Of a DNA stretch of 64,000 bases, positions 1 through 7,514 are shown one piece after another. Each line of letters starts with the position of its first letter. The stretch's first letter is position 1. Source of the DNA: Paenarthrobacter sp. DKR-5 (GTDB lineage Bacteria > Actinomycetota > Actinomycetes > Actinomycetales > Micrococcaceae); the NCBI RefSeq assembly GCF_018531425.1, contig NZ_JAHBOI010000004.1, positions 310,001-374,000 of the forward strand, in the 5' to 3' direction. Under the pieces are notes generated by a model. That model had not been told where the DNA came from. It did not search any database and worked only from the letters and a program-made list of their open reading frames with translations. Made by a program: the position numbers and the translations under genes.

Positions 1-731
1 TGGCGGAACGCGACGTCGTCCGCAGCGGAAACCAGCTCTGGTTCTACACATCCAAGGACAACACTGCCTCGCATCTGACCCTGCCTGCCGCTTCCTCCCG
101 CCGCGAAGTTCCTGCACCGGCGCAGACCGGCACCCCCGCCGAGCTCGCACAACGCCTGCTAGCCGCTGCCGACCGCAGCACGGAGGTGTCGGTCGGCCCC
201 GACACCCAGGTGGCGGGCCGGAAGGCCTACACCCTGATGCTCACGCCGCGCGCCGCCGACACCCTCATTGGGCAGGCGTCAGTTGCAGTCGACGCGGGGA
301 ACGGGCTGCCGCTCAGCGTCAGTGTCCGGGCCCGCGGCCAGCAGGATCCGGCTTTCCGCCTCGCCTTCGAAAGCGTGAGCTTCCAGACCCCGTCGGCGGA
401 CCTGTTCCGGTTCGAGCCTCCGGCTGGCGCGACCGTGAAGCAGCAGACGGTTCCGCAGGCGGCGCCCTCCACAAAGGCGTCCCACCCGGCCGCCAAGGGC
501 GCGAAGGCGAAGACGTCCGGAAGAGGCTGGGACGCCGTCGCCGAGCTGCCCGCCGGTTCGTTGCCCGCCGGCTTCGCCTCGTCCGGGGTGCTGTCACAGC
601 TGTCCCGACCGGTGGCGGGAGGGCGGCTGCTTTCCACCTCGCTTGTGAACGTACTGCTCACGGATGACGGGCGCGTCCTGGCCGGTTCCGTTGCCCCGGA
701 GCGGCTCCAAGCGGCTGCCGCCGGCCGGTGA
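1..731 (+). CDS. LolA-like lipoprotein-sorting domain protein, 5' truncated
   Basis: The frame is open from the window edge (first full codon at base 3), so about 242 C-terminal residues are visible and the true start lies to the left. The visible part has the alternating strand pattern of LolA/LolB- and RseB-like folds (an early LWFYTSKDN strand, later LPLSVSVRARG and VSFQTPSADLFRFEPPAG), then a Lys/Ala-rich linker and a C-terminal tail. Such proteins are usually secreted or lipid-anchored, but the N-terminus that would show this is missing. Its stop overlaps the start of the downstream ABC ATPase (GTGA), so it shares an operon with an exporter. The specific role is unknown. Confidence 0.65.
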   Translation, partial: AERDVVRSGNQLWFYTSKDNTASHLTLPAASSRREVPAPAQTGTPAELAQRLLAAADRSTEVSVGPDTQVAGRKAYTLMLTPRAADTLIGQASVAVDAGNGLPLSVSVRARGQQDPAFRLAFESVSFQTPSADLFRFEPPAGATVKQQTVPQAAPSTKASHPAAKGAKAKTSGRGWDAVAELPAGSLPAGFASSGVLSQLSRPVAGGRLLSTSLVNVLLTDDGRVLAGSVAPERLQAAAAGR

Positions 732-1705
732 CGGAGCAGCCGTCGGACGCCGGACTGGCGATCGAAACCCGCGGCCTGACGAAGCGGTTCGGGCATGCCG
801 CCGCCGTCGACGGCATCGGGCTCGCGGTGCCGCGGGGCTCCGTTTTCGGTTTTCTGGGCCCGAACGGGTCGGGCAAAACCACGACCATCCGGGTGTTGCT
901 CGGGCTTGCCGCGGCGAGCAGCGGAGAGGTCAGTGTGCTGGGGGAGGAGATGCCCCGCCACGTCCGTACCGTGCTGCCGAGGGTAGGCGCTTTGGTCGAG
1001 GGACCTGCCTTCTACCCGTTCCTTTCCGGCGCGGCGAACCTTGCGCGGCTGGACTCGGCTGACCGCTATGCGTCGCGGGCCACCCGGAGAGCGAGGGTCC
1101 GCGCGGCATTGGAGCGGGTTGGCCTGTCGCATGCCGCGGACAAGAAGGTGCGGGCTTACTCGCTCGGCATGAAGCAGCGCCTCGGGATCGCCAACGCCCT
1201 GCTGGTTCCGCGCGAGCTGCTCGTCCTTGACGAACCGACCAACGGGCTCGACCCGCAGGGCACGCGGGAGGTGCGGAGCCTTGTGCGGTCGCTTGCCGAA
1301 GAAGGCACGACGGTCTTCGTCTCCAGTCATTTGCTGGCGGAAGTCGAGCAGATCTGCACCCACGCGGCGGTCATGAGCGCCGGGCGGCTGGTTGCCCAAG
1401 GCACCCTGGACCAGCTCCGGCGGGAGGGCAGCGGCCGGCGCGTCCTTGTGCGGACTCCCGACGTCGAACTGGCCAGGACCGTCCTGCGGACGCTGCGCCT
1501 GGACCTCCTGCCGCCCGGCCCCGACGATGCGGTGAGGGCTTCCCTGGACGGGGCCGACGGAGGTGGGGAAGGAATCCTGCCGGAAACCATCGCGGCCGAA
1601 CTGGTGCGCGGCGGGGTCCGGGTCCGGGGCTTCGACATCCAAGGCACGACCCTTGAGGAGCGCTTTGTGGCGCTGACAGGGGAGGGATTCGATGTTGCGC
1701 GCTGA
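728..1705 (+). CDS. ABC transporter ATP-binding protein
   Basis: A 325-residue ABC ATPase that powers an efflux or lipid/antibiotic-type exporter together with the next gene. Visible motifs are Walker A GPNGSGKT (residues 44-51), signature SLGMKQ (about 145-150), Walker B LLVLDEP (164-170) and the switch histidine in VSSHLL (H201). The roughly 100 residues after the core match the C-terminal extension of CcmA/drug-exporter ATPases. The GTG start overlaps the stop of the LolA-like gene by four bases, and the end overlaps the permease by 14 bases, so the three are translationally coupled. The substrate cannot be read from sequence. Confidence 0.9.
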   Translation: MTEQPSDAGLAIETRGLTKRFGHAAAVDGIGLAVPRGSVFGFLGPNGSGKTTTIRVLLGLAAASSGEVSVLGEEMPRHVRTVLPRVGALVEGPAFYPFLSGAANLARLDSADRYASRATRRARVRAALERVGLSHAADKKVRAYSLGMKQRLGIANALLVPRELLVLDEPTNGLDPQGTREVRSLVRSLAEEGTTVFVSSHLLAEVEQICTHAAVMSAGRLVAQGTLDQLRREGSGRRVLVRTPDVELARTVLRTLRLDLLPPGPDDAVRASLDGADGGGEGILPETIAAELVRGGVRVRGFDIQGTTLEERFVALTGEGFDVAR

Positions 1706-2561
1706 GGCCGCCGACGGGAGGCCCGCCGGCGGCCGGCGGCCCTCCGCGGGGTGGGGGCTGCTGGCCTCCGAGCTGGGCGTGCTCTTCCGGCGGCGCCGCA
1801 CCTGGGCCATGCTCCTGGCGCTCGCCGCGGTGCCGGTGCTCATCGCCGTCGCCGTCAAGCTGTCCTCAAGCGCGCCCGCACCCGGAAAGGGACCTCCCTT
1901 CCTGGACCGGGTCACGCAGAACGGCCTCTTCGTGGGCGTTACGGCCCTGGTGGTGTCCACGCCGCTGTTCCTGCCCTTGACGGTCGGCGTCGTGGCGGGG
2001 GACACCGTCGCCGGGGAGGCGGGGCTGGGAACGCTGCGCTACCTGCTGGTCGCTCCTGCGGGAAGGGTGCGCCTGCTGGCGGTGAAGTATGCCGGGGCGG
2101 CGGCCTTCAGCCTTGCAGCGCCCGCCGCCGTCGCCGGAGCCGGTATGGCGATTGGAGCAGCACTGTTCCCGGTCGGTCCGGTCACCCTGCTCTCCGGCGA
2201 CACCGTTGGCGTCGGTGAAGCGGTGCAACGACTGTGGCTGGTGGCCCTCTACATCGCGGTGTCCCTGCTCGGCCTGTCCGCCCTCGGCCTGTTCATGTCG
2301 ACGTTGACGGACGTGCCGGTCGGGGCAATGGCGACGACGGTGGTAGCGGCTGTGGTGTCCCAGGTCCTCGACGCGTTGCCACAGCTCGACTGGCTGCATC
2401 CGTGGCTGCTCAGCCACTACTGGCTGGACTTCGCCGATCTGCTGCGGCAACCCGTTTCCTGGGACTCGTTCACCGCGAACGCCGCCCTTCAGGCGGGCTA
2501 TGTCGCGGTGTTCGGAGCGCTCGCGTACGGACGGTTCACCACCAAGGACGTCCTGGCCTAG
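1692..2561 (+). CDS. ABC transporter permease
   Basis: A 289-residue integral membrane protein with about six hydrophobic segments (about residues 38-55, 75-98, 140-165, 190-208, 212-232 and 265-280). It has the ABC-2 type layout in which a large extracytoplasmic loop follows the first helix. It begins inside the end of the ATPase gene, so the two certainly form one transporter. The start codon is ATG at 1692; the first 20 residues are charged and Pro/Gly-rich, so the functional N-terminus could be slightly downstream. The substrate is unknown. Confidence 0.85.
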   Translation: MLRAEAADGRPAGGRRPSAGWGLLASELGVLFRRRRTWAMLLALAAVPVLIAVAVKLSSSAPAPGKGPPFLDRVTQNGLFVGVTALVVSTPLFLPLTVGVVAGDTVAGEAGLGTLRYLLVAPAGRVRLLAVKYAGAAAFSLAAPAAVAGAGMAIGAALFPVGPVTLLSGDTVGVGEAVQRLWLVALYIAVSLLGLSALGLFMSTLTDVPVGAMATTVVAAVVSQVLDALPQLDWLHPWLLSHYWLDFADLLRQPVSWDSFTANAALQAGYVAVFGALAYGRFTTKDVLA

Positions 2562-2580
2562 GCGGTGAACCGTCGGTGCC

Positions 2581-2718
2581 CTAGGAGCGCTTCTTCATGT
2601 GGGCGACGGGGTCCGGAGCGTTCTCCGCAACACCCTTCGCACGCTTGTCCGCGCGCTTTTCCTTGATGGTTTTCACAGGCTTCTTCGTCAGATGCCGGTG
2701 AGGCGATTTGTCAGGCAT
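2581..2718 (-). CDS. small basic hypothetical protein (45 aa)
   Basis: A 45-residue, Lys/Arg/His-rich protein starting MPDKSPHRHLTKKPVKTIKE and ending in KKRS. The ATG at 2718 is preceded by a good ribosome-binding site (AGGGAGCAGG on the minus strand). A longer in-frame start exists at 2769 but lacks such a site and adds low-complexity sequence, so the short form is preferred. Proteins of this kind occur in Arthrobacter relatives as conserved small hypotheticals; no function is known to me. It is convergent with the ABC permease, about 19 bases from its end. Confidence 0.6.
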   Translation of the reverse strand: MPDKSPHRHLTKKPVKTIKEKRADKRAKGVAENAPDPVAHMKKRS

Positions 2719-2830
2719 GGTCCTGCTCCCTAACGTCGGGGCCGAGCGGGCCCGAGACCCTGTAGGCATCCCCCCCGCATTTCACGCTACGCCTGTTGCA
2801 CGGCCCCCGCTACTGTCCGCGAAGGACGGT

Positions 2831-4240
2831 TCAGGTTCGAGGCTGGGTGAGGTAGATGCGGCCGGTGGGTGAGGTCCATTCGAGGGTGCCGTGGTTGAGA
2901 TGACGGTAGGTCCAGCGGCCGATGGTTTTGAAGCGATGGTGTTTGGGGCACAAGTGGGCCAAGTTGCCGGCGCTGGTGGTGCCGCCGTGCTGCCATTCGG
3001 TGGTGTGGTCCAGCTGGCAGGAGCGGACGGCGCGGTTGCAGCCGGGGAAGCGGCAGGTCCCGTCGCGCTGGGCGAGGTAGCGGGCGAGGGATTTCGGGGC
3101 CGTGTAGGCGTCGCGGCCGACGGAGAGCACCGCTCCGGTCTCGGGGTGGGTGAGCAACCGGTAGAGGGACGGGCAGCCGGCTGCGAGCCGGCGCGCGGTT
3201 TCGGCGGGGATGGGCCCGTACCCGTCCAGGTCCGCGGGGATGTCCGCGCCCAGCAGGGTCAGCAGCGGCACGGTCACCGAGACGGTCGCCCGCGGGGACA
3301 CCCCTGCCCGGCTCCCGGTCTGGCCGGGGCCGGCGGTGCTGTCGTTGTGCAGGAGGAGGCGGGTGAAGAGGTCGGCTTCGAGCTGGGCGCCGGTGGCGGC
3401 GGTGCCTTCGGTTTTCGCGGCGGCGGCGTCGGCCCGGAGCCGGTGGTAGGCCGCCAGGGCGGTGTCGGCGGGAAGGTAGGCGGCCAGCCAGGCCATGCCG
3501 TCCGGGGCCGGGTCGAAGCACACCCGGCGGTCCTCCACCGCGGCCCGGTGGCGGCGGGTGAGGGCTTCGGGGTGGTGCTGTTCCCGGTACCGGCGCGCGC
3601 GGGCTGCCAGCTGGGGACGGGTGCAGCCCGCCGCGGCGGCGGTGAGCAGTTCGCGTTCGTAGGTTTTGTTCGCGTGCGCGGGCAGCCCGTGCGCGTTCTC
3701 GGTGATGGTGACGGCTTTGGTCCAGGTGATCGTCCCGGCCGCCAAGGCGGCCAGCGTCGCGGGGAAGTCCTGCACGAGCTCACCGGAGCGCACGGTCAGA
3801 TCCCCGGCGGTGCGTTCGGGCAGGCCCAGGGCCGCGGCGATGTCCGTGACCGTCAGTGACGCCGCCAGGGCCGGGTCCGGGACGAAGGCCGCCGACGCCG
3901 GGTCATCGCTGGCGGCGGCCAACAGCGCGTGCATCAGGACCGCCCGGCACGCGTCCGCGAACGAGGCCAGCCGCTGGGCGGCCTGCAGCGCCGAGAGCGC
4001 CTGGTCATAGCCGAGCCGGTCCGCCGGCAGCATCGTCAACAGTTCCAGCGCCAGGAATGGATCCGCGTCCGCCTCGGATCCGGTCCCGGTGCTCGCGTCG
4101 GCGGCGAGCAGGTCGAACTGCTCAGAGCGCACCCGGGCGGCCAGCGCGCGTTCCTCCGCACTCACTGGCGCGAAACTCAAGCCGCCGTCTCCATGGTCGA
4201 CGTCGTCGTCGACCAAAACCACCGGGTCGTCCATAACCAC
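2831..4240 (-). CDS. DUF222 / HNH endonuclease signature protein
   Basis: A 469-residue protein of the DUF222 (13E12-repeat) family, abundant in Actinobacteria, with a helical N-terminal DUF222 region (about residues 25-330) and a C-terminal HNH nuclease motif (about 410-435: LDHTTEW, then GNLAHLCPKHH). HNH folds bind a metal and cut DNA; the biological role of the DUF222 family is not established, though copies often behave like dispersed selfish elements. The start is a GTG at 4240, with ATG at 4234 as an alternative. The insertion sequence to its right leaves only about 62 bases of native upstream DNA, so its promoter may be altered. Before that insertion it probably followed the SulP gene directly. 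Confidence 0.85.
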   Translation of the reverse strand: MVMDDPVVLVDDDVDHGDGGLSFAPVSAEERALAARVRSEQFDLLAADASTGTGSEADADPFLALELLTMLPADRLGYDQALSALQAAQRLASFADACRAVLMHALLAAASDDPASAAFVPDPALAASLTVTDIAAALGLPERTAGDLTVRSGELVQDFPATLAALAAGTITWTKAVTITENAHGLPAHANKTYERELLTAAAAGCTRPQLAARARRYREQHHPEALTRRHRAAVEDRRVCFDPAPDGMAWLAAYLPADTALAAYHRLRADAAAAKTEGTAATGAQLEADLFTRLLLHNDSTAGPGQTGSRAGVSPRATVSVTVPLLTLLGADIPADLDGYGPIPAETARRLAAGCPSLYRLLTHPETGAVLSVGRDAYTAPKSLARYLAQRDGTCRFPGCNRAVRSCQLDHTTEWQHGGTTSAGNLAHLCPKHHRFKTIGRWTYRHLNHGTLEWTSPTGRIYLTQPRT

Positions 4241-4296
4241 ATGGTCGCACCCGCCTCCGACAATTCCGGGCCGCGTGCACGGCGGCGGGGAGCGGG

Positions 4297-4329
4297 CCTA
4301 GTTGTACTGAGTCAGGACGTTGGTTACAT
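4297..4329 (+). repeat. IS left terminal inverted repeat with target duplication
   Basis: Bases 4297-4302 are the CCTAGT target duplication and 4303-4329 the left inverted repeat, pairing with the reverse complement of 5347-5373 at 22 of 27 positions. Confidence 0.9.
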
Positions 4330-5373
4330 CGTGAATAGGTGAGGACCTCTTAGGTTGGTGGTTACCACACACAGCCAACGATTAAGAGGTCCTCATGTCC
4401 CACGGTAATGCCCGCCTTACTCCGAACGGTAGGCGGATCATCATCGAGCGCGTCCTCGCCGGCCGTCCCGTCGCCCACGTGGCCAAGGAGATGGGCGTCT
4501 CACGGACGTGCGCGCACCGCTGGATCAGCCGTTACCGGTCCCACGGCTGGGACGGCCTTGAAGATCGCAGTTCCCGTCCAAGGTCATGCCCGCACGCCAC
4601 GCCGGCGAAGGTTGTTGCCGAAGTCCTGAGTCAGCGGGTCGAACACCGTGAAGGGCCAACGGACCTGGCGGTCCGTTGCGGGGTCAGCGCCCGGACGGTT
4701 TCCCGGATCCTGGCCCGGGCCGGCATGCCCCGGCTCCGGGACCTGGACCCGGTAACGGGGACACGTATCCGGGCATCCCGTGCCTCCGACCGCCGCTATG
4801 AGCGCGACGCCCCGGGAGACATGATCCATATCGATGTCAAGAAACTCGGCAGGATTCCCGACGGCGGCGGTTGGCGGGCAGACCCGAACCAATCCGCCCG
4901 CAACCATTCCACAGGCCACACAAGGGCCGGTTTTGATTACGTCCACGTGGCCGTGGACGACCATTCCCGGTTGGCCTACGCCGAGGTCCTACCCGACGAG
5001 AAAGGCCCGACCTGCGCCGGGTTCCTCACCCGGGCCGCCGCGGCCATGGCAGCCAACGGCGCACCGGTCAAACGGGTCATGACCGACAACGCCTTCGCCT
5101 ACCGGCTCTCCCGCGACTTCCAGGACGCCCTGCCCGGCTGGGGGCCAAACACATCCTGATCAACCCCCGCCATCCATGGCAGAACGGCAAAGCAGAACGC
5201 TTCAACCGCACCCTGCAAGAAGGCTGGGCCTACCGCCAACCATTCACTTCCAACCAAGCCCGCACGGACGCCCTGCAGCCATGGCTAAACTTCTACAACA
5301 ACCACCGCCCACACGGCAGCCTCGGAGGAAACCCACCCATCAGTAGATGCAACCAACCTACTGACTGAGTACA
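4303..5373 (+). mobile_element. IS481-family insertion sequence (1071 bp)
   Basis: A complete element bounded by 27-bp imperfect terminal inverted repeats (4303-4329 and 5347-5373, 22 of 27 positions matching, both outer ends TGTACT) and flanked by a perfect 6-bp target duplication CCTAGT (4297-4302 and 5374-5379). It carries one transposase frame, now broken. The precise duplication indicates a fairly recent insertion. It sits exactly at the stop codon of the SulP gene and 62 bases before the start of the HNH gene. Confidence 0.93.
4395..5368 (+). pseudogene. IS481-family transposase, frameshifted
   Basis: Frame 1 (4395-5159) encodes an N-terminal helix-turn-helix (about residues 15-50) and the first part of an integrase-type DDE core: HIDVKK (D147) and MTDNAFAY (D231). 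Near 5138 the frame shifts by one base. The other frame then continues AKHILINPRHPWQNGKAERF, the conserved block with the catalytic Glu, and an NNHRPHGSLGG C-terminus, stopping at 5366-5368. Restoring one C in the GGCTGG stretch gives the family sequence GLGAKHI, so a single-base deletion (or sequencing error) explains the break. The start ATG follows an AGAGGTCCTC ribosome-binding region. Confidence 0.9.
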
Positions 5374-5379
5374 CCTAGT
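5347..5379 (-). repeat. IS right terminal inverted repeat with target duplication
   Basis: Bases 5347-5373 are the right inverted repeat and 5374-5379 the second copy of CCTAGT. The reverse complement of this copy contains the TAG that terminates the SulP reading frame. Confidence 0.9.
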
Positions 5380-6886
5380 GGCCGCCGCCCAGCTTGCCCC
5401 CGAGCCGCCGCCGCATCGCCGCGCTCGCTTCGTTGAGGCCGGTGACCTGCACGTCCTTGCCGTGGTGCCGGTACTTCTCCGCGATGGCGTCGAGCGAGGC
5501 GACGGTGGAGGCATCCCAGACATGTGATGCGGCCAGGTCGATGACAACGTGCCGCGGGTCGTGGGCATATTCGAACTGCGTGTACAGCTCGTTTGACGAG
5601 GCGAAGAAGAGTTCGCCGGTGACCGTGTAGGTGGCGGTGCCACCGTCGTTGTCCCCGCTGACAGACCTTTCAACCCTCACCAGATGCGCCACCCTGCGGG
5701 CGAAGAGAACCATCGCTACCAGCACGCCGACGCCGACGCCGATGGCGAGATTGTGCGTCGCAACCACGACCAGCACGGTGGCCAGCATGACGGCGGTTTC
5801 GCTCTTGGGCATCATCTTCAATGTGGAGGGGCGAATGCTGTGCCAGTCGAAGGTGGCCACGGAAACGAAGATCATCACCGCCACGAGCGCAGCCATCGGG
5901 ATCTGCGAGACGAGACCGCCGAAGGCCACGACGAGCACCAGGAGCAGGCTCCCGGCGAGGAAGGTGGAGATGCGGGTTCGGCCGCCGGAGGCTTTCACGT
6001 TGATCATGGTCTGGCCGATCATGGCGCAGCCGCCCATCCCGCCGAAGAAGCCGGTGACGATGTTGGCGATGCCCTGCCCCCAGGCTTCCCGGCCCTTGGG
6101 GGAGCGGGTGTCGGTGACGTCGTCGACCAGTTTGGCGGTCATCAGGGACTCAAGCAGCCCCACCAGTGCCATCGCCAAGGCAAACGGGAAGATGATCTGC
6201 AGCGTTTCGAGGCTGAACGGCACGTTCGGGATGAAGAACGACGGGAGGCTGTGAGGCAGTTCGCCCTTGTCTCCGACAGTGGGTACCTTGATGGCGGCTA
6301 CTGCGGCCACGAGGGTCAGGATGATGATGGCCACGAGCGGTGCCGGGACCGCCTTGGTCAGTTTCGGCAGGCCGAAGATGATCAGGAGCGCGAGGGCTGT
6401 CAGCGGATACACCATCCACGGAACGTTGATCAGTTCGGGGACCTGGGCGCTGAAGATGAGGATGGCGAGCGCGTTGACGAAGCCGACCATGACTGAGCGC
6501 GGGATGAAGCGCATCAGTTTCGCGACCCCGGCGAGACCGAGCACTATCTGGAACACGCCCGCGAGGATGACGGCGGCCACGAAGTAATTCACCCCGTGGC
6601 TGCGGACCAGCGGGGCGATCACCAGGGCGACGGCGCCGGTGGCCGCGGAGATCATCGCGGGCCGGCCTCCCACGATGGAGATCGTTACGGCCATGGTGAA
6701 GGAAGCAAAGAGTCCCACCTGCGGGTCCACGCCGGCAATGATCGAGAACGCGATCGCCTCGGGAATGAGGGCCAGGGCGACCACAAGACCGGCCAGCACC
6801 TCGGTTTTGAGGCGCTGTGGTGAGGCCAGCGTCGCGCGGATGGACTGGAGTTGTTCGGGTGAAGGATCGGCAAGGGCGGTGGCCAA
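5375..6886 (-). CDS. SulP family inorganic anion transporter
   Basis: A 503-residue SulP/SLC26 permease, predicted to import sulfate, bicarbonate or another small anion. The N-terminal two thirds hold about 10-12 hydrophobic helices including the family stretch AGVDPQVGLFASF and the GGMGGCAMIGQTMINVKASG region. The C-terminal about 110 residues form a cytosolic STAS domain (ELFFASSNELYTQFEY, then HVVIDLAASHVWDASTVASL). The start is a TTG at 6886 with ACGGAG upstream; no ATG or GTG fits better. It is divergent from a MerR regulator across a large palindrome and is probably controlled by it. Its stop codon lies inside the IS target duplication. Confidence 0.9.
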   Translation of the reverse strand: MATALADPSPEQLQSIRATLASPQRLKTEVLAGLVVALALIPEAIAFSIIAGVDPQVGLFASFTMAVTISIVGGRPAMISAATGAVALVIAPLVRSHGVNYFVAAVILAGVFQIVLGLAGVAKLMRFIPRSVMVGFVNALAILIFSAQVPELINVPWMVYPLTALALLIIFGLPKLTKAVPAPLVAIIILTLVAAVAAIKVPTVGDKGELPHSLPSFFIPNVPFSLETLQIIFPFALAMALVGLLESLMTAKLVDDVTDTRSPKGREAWGQGIANIVTGFFGGMGGCAMIGQTMINVKASGGRTRISTFLAGSLLLVLVVAFGGLVSQIPMAALVAVMIFVSVATFDWHSIRPSTLKMMPKSETAVMLATVLVVVATHNLAIGVGVGVLVAMVLFARRVAHLVRVERSVSGDNDGGTATYTVTGELFFASSNELYTQFEYAHDPRHVVIDLAASHVWDASTVASLDAIAEKYRHHGKDVQVTGLNEASAAMRRRLGGKLGGGH

Positions 6887-6941
6887 GAAGGCTCCGTTCG
6901 GGTTGCTGCGGCAGGACGAAACGCCGGGAGCGTCGTCGGGG

Positions 6942-6985
6942 ATGGTTGGAACTCTACCCTAACGTAAGGGTAGAGTTCCAACCAT
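6942..6985. promoter_or_regulatory. MerR-type operator/divergent promoter palindrome
   Basis: Two perfect 19-bp arms (6942-6960 and 6967-6985) flank a 6-base centre; only one base pair breaks symmetry over the whole 44 bp. Inside are TTGGAA (6946-6951) and TAGAGT (6971-6976) separated by 19 bp, the lengthened spacer typical of MerR-activated promoters, with dyad symmetry centred between them. The right arm runs into the ATG of the MerR gene, implying a leaderless or nearly leaderless transcript. By symmetry a promoter in the other direction could serve SulP. Confidence 0.8.
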
Positions 6986-7343
6986 GCACATCGGTGAACT
7001 GGCGGAGAAGACGGGTCTGTCCCTGCGCACGATCCGCCATTATGACGAGATTGGCCTGCTTCCGGCGACCACCCGCAGCGAAGGCGGTTTCCGCGTCTAC
7101 ACAGACGCGGATCTGGCCAGGTTGCTGGTGATCAGGTCCATGAAGCCGCTGGGTTTCAGCCTCGATGAGATGGCGGAACTGCTCGAACTCGTGGACGCTC
7201 TGACGGCGGGGAGCGGCGACGCAGCCCGGCGCGGGCTGCTCGGCCGGTACATCGACGAGACCGAAGCCAAGCGGGACAAGCTGGCCCTGAACCTCTCACG
7301 CGCGGACGAGTTCCTGGCGGATCTGCGCCGGTTGCAGGACTAG
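6984..7343 (+). CDS. MerR family transcriptional regulator
   Basis: A 119-residue regulator with the MerR winged-helix N-terminus (MHIGELAEKTGLSLRTIRHY, residues 1-20, then DEIGLLPA and the YTDADLARL wing/helix) and a C-terminal dimerisation helix ending LADLRRLQD. It lacks the long effector-binding extension and shows no cysteine, so it is unlikely to be a classical thiol or metal sensor; the signal is unknown. Its ATG lies in the right arm of the palindrome, so it probably regulates itself and the divergent SulP transporter. Confidence 0.9.
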   Translation: MHIGELAEKTGLSLRTIRHYDEIGLLPATTRSEGGFRVYTDADLARLLVIRSMKPLGFSLDEMAELLELVDALTAGSGDAARRGLLGRYIDETEAKRDKLALNLSRADEFLADLRRLQD

Positions 7344-7514
7344 CCGACCCGGGCCGGACCCGGAGGAGCCGTTCCAAAAGCGTCTGCGCCGCGACGAACG
7401 CGACGAAAGGGCATGAGCGCGACGGAAGGACAGTGCCCTAAGCCCACGATCAGGCGCTCGCTGTCCGGTGCCCGCAAAGGCACCTGTAGGCTGGTGGGGC
7501 CGGGGAGGTGGACA

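Noticed and set aside
227-2005. 592-codon minus-strand frame over the ABC operon
   Set aside because: Compositional shadow of the plus-strand genes, with no recognisable domains.
4395-5368. Programmed frameshift in the transposase
   Set aside because: IS481 members normally use one frame and no slippery motif was found at the break; a deletion is simpler.
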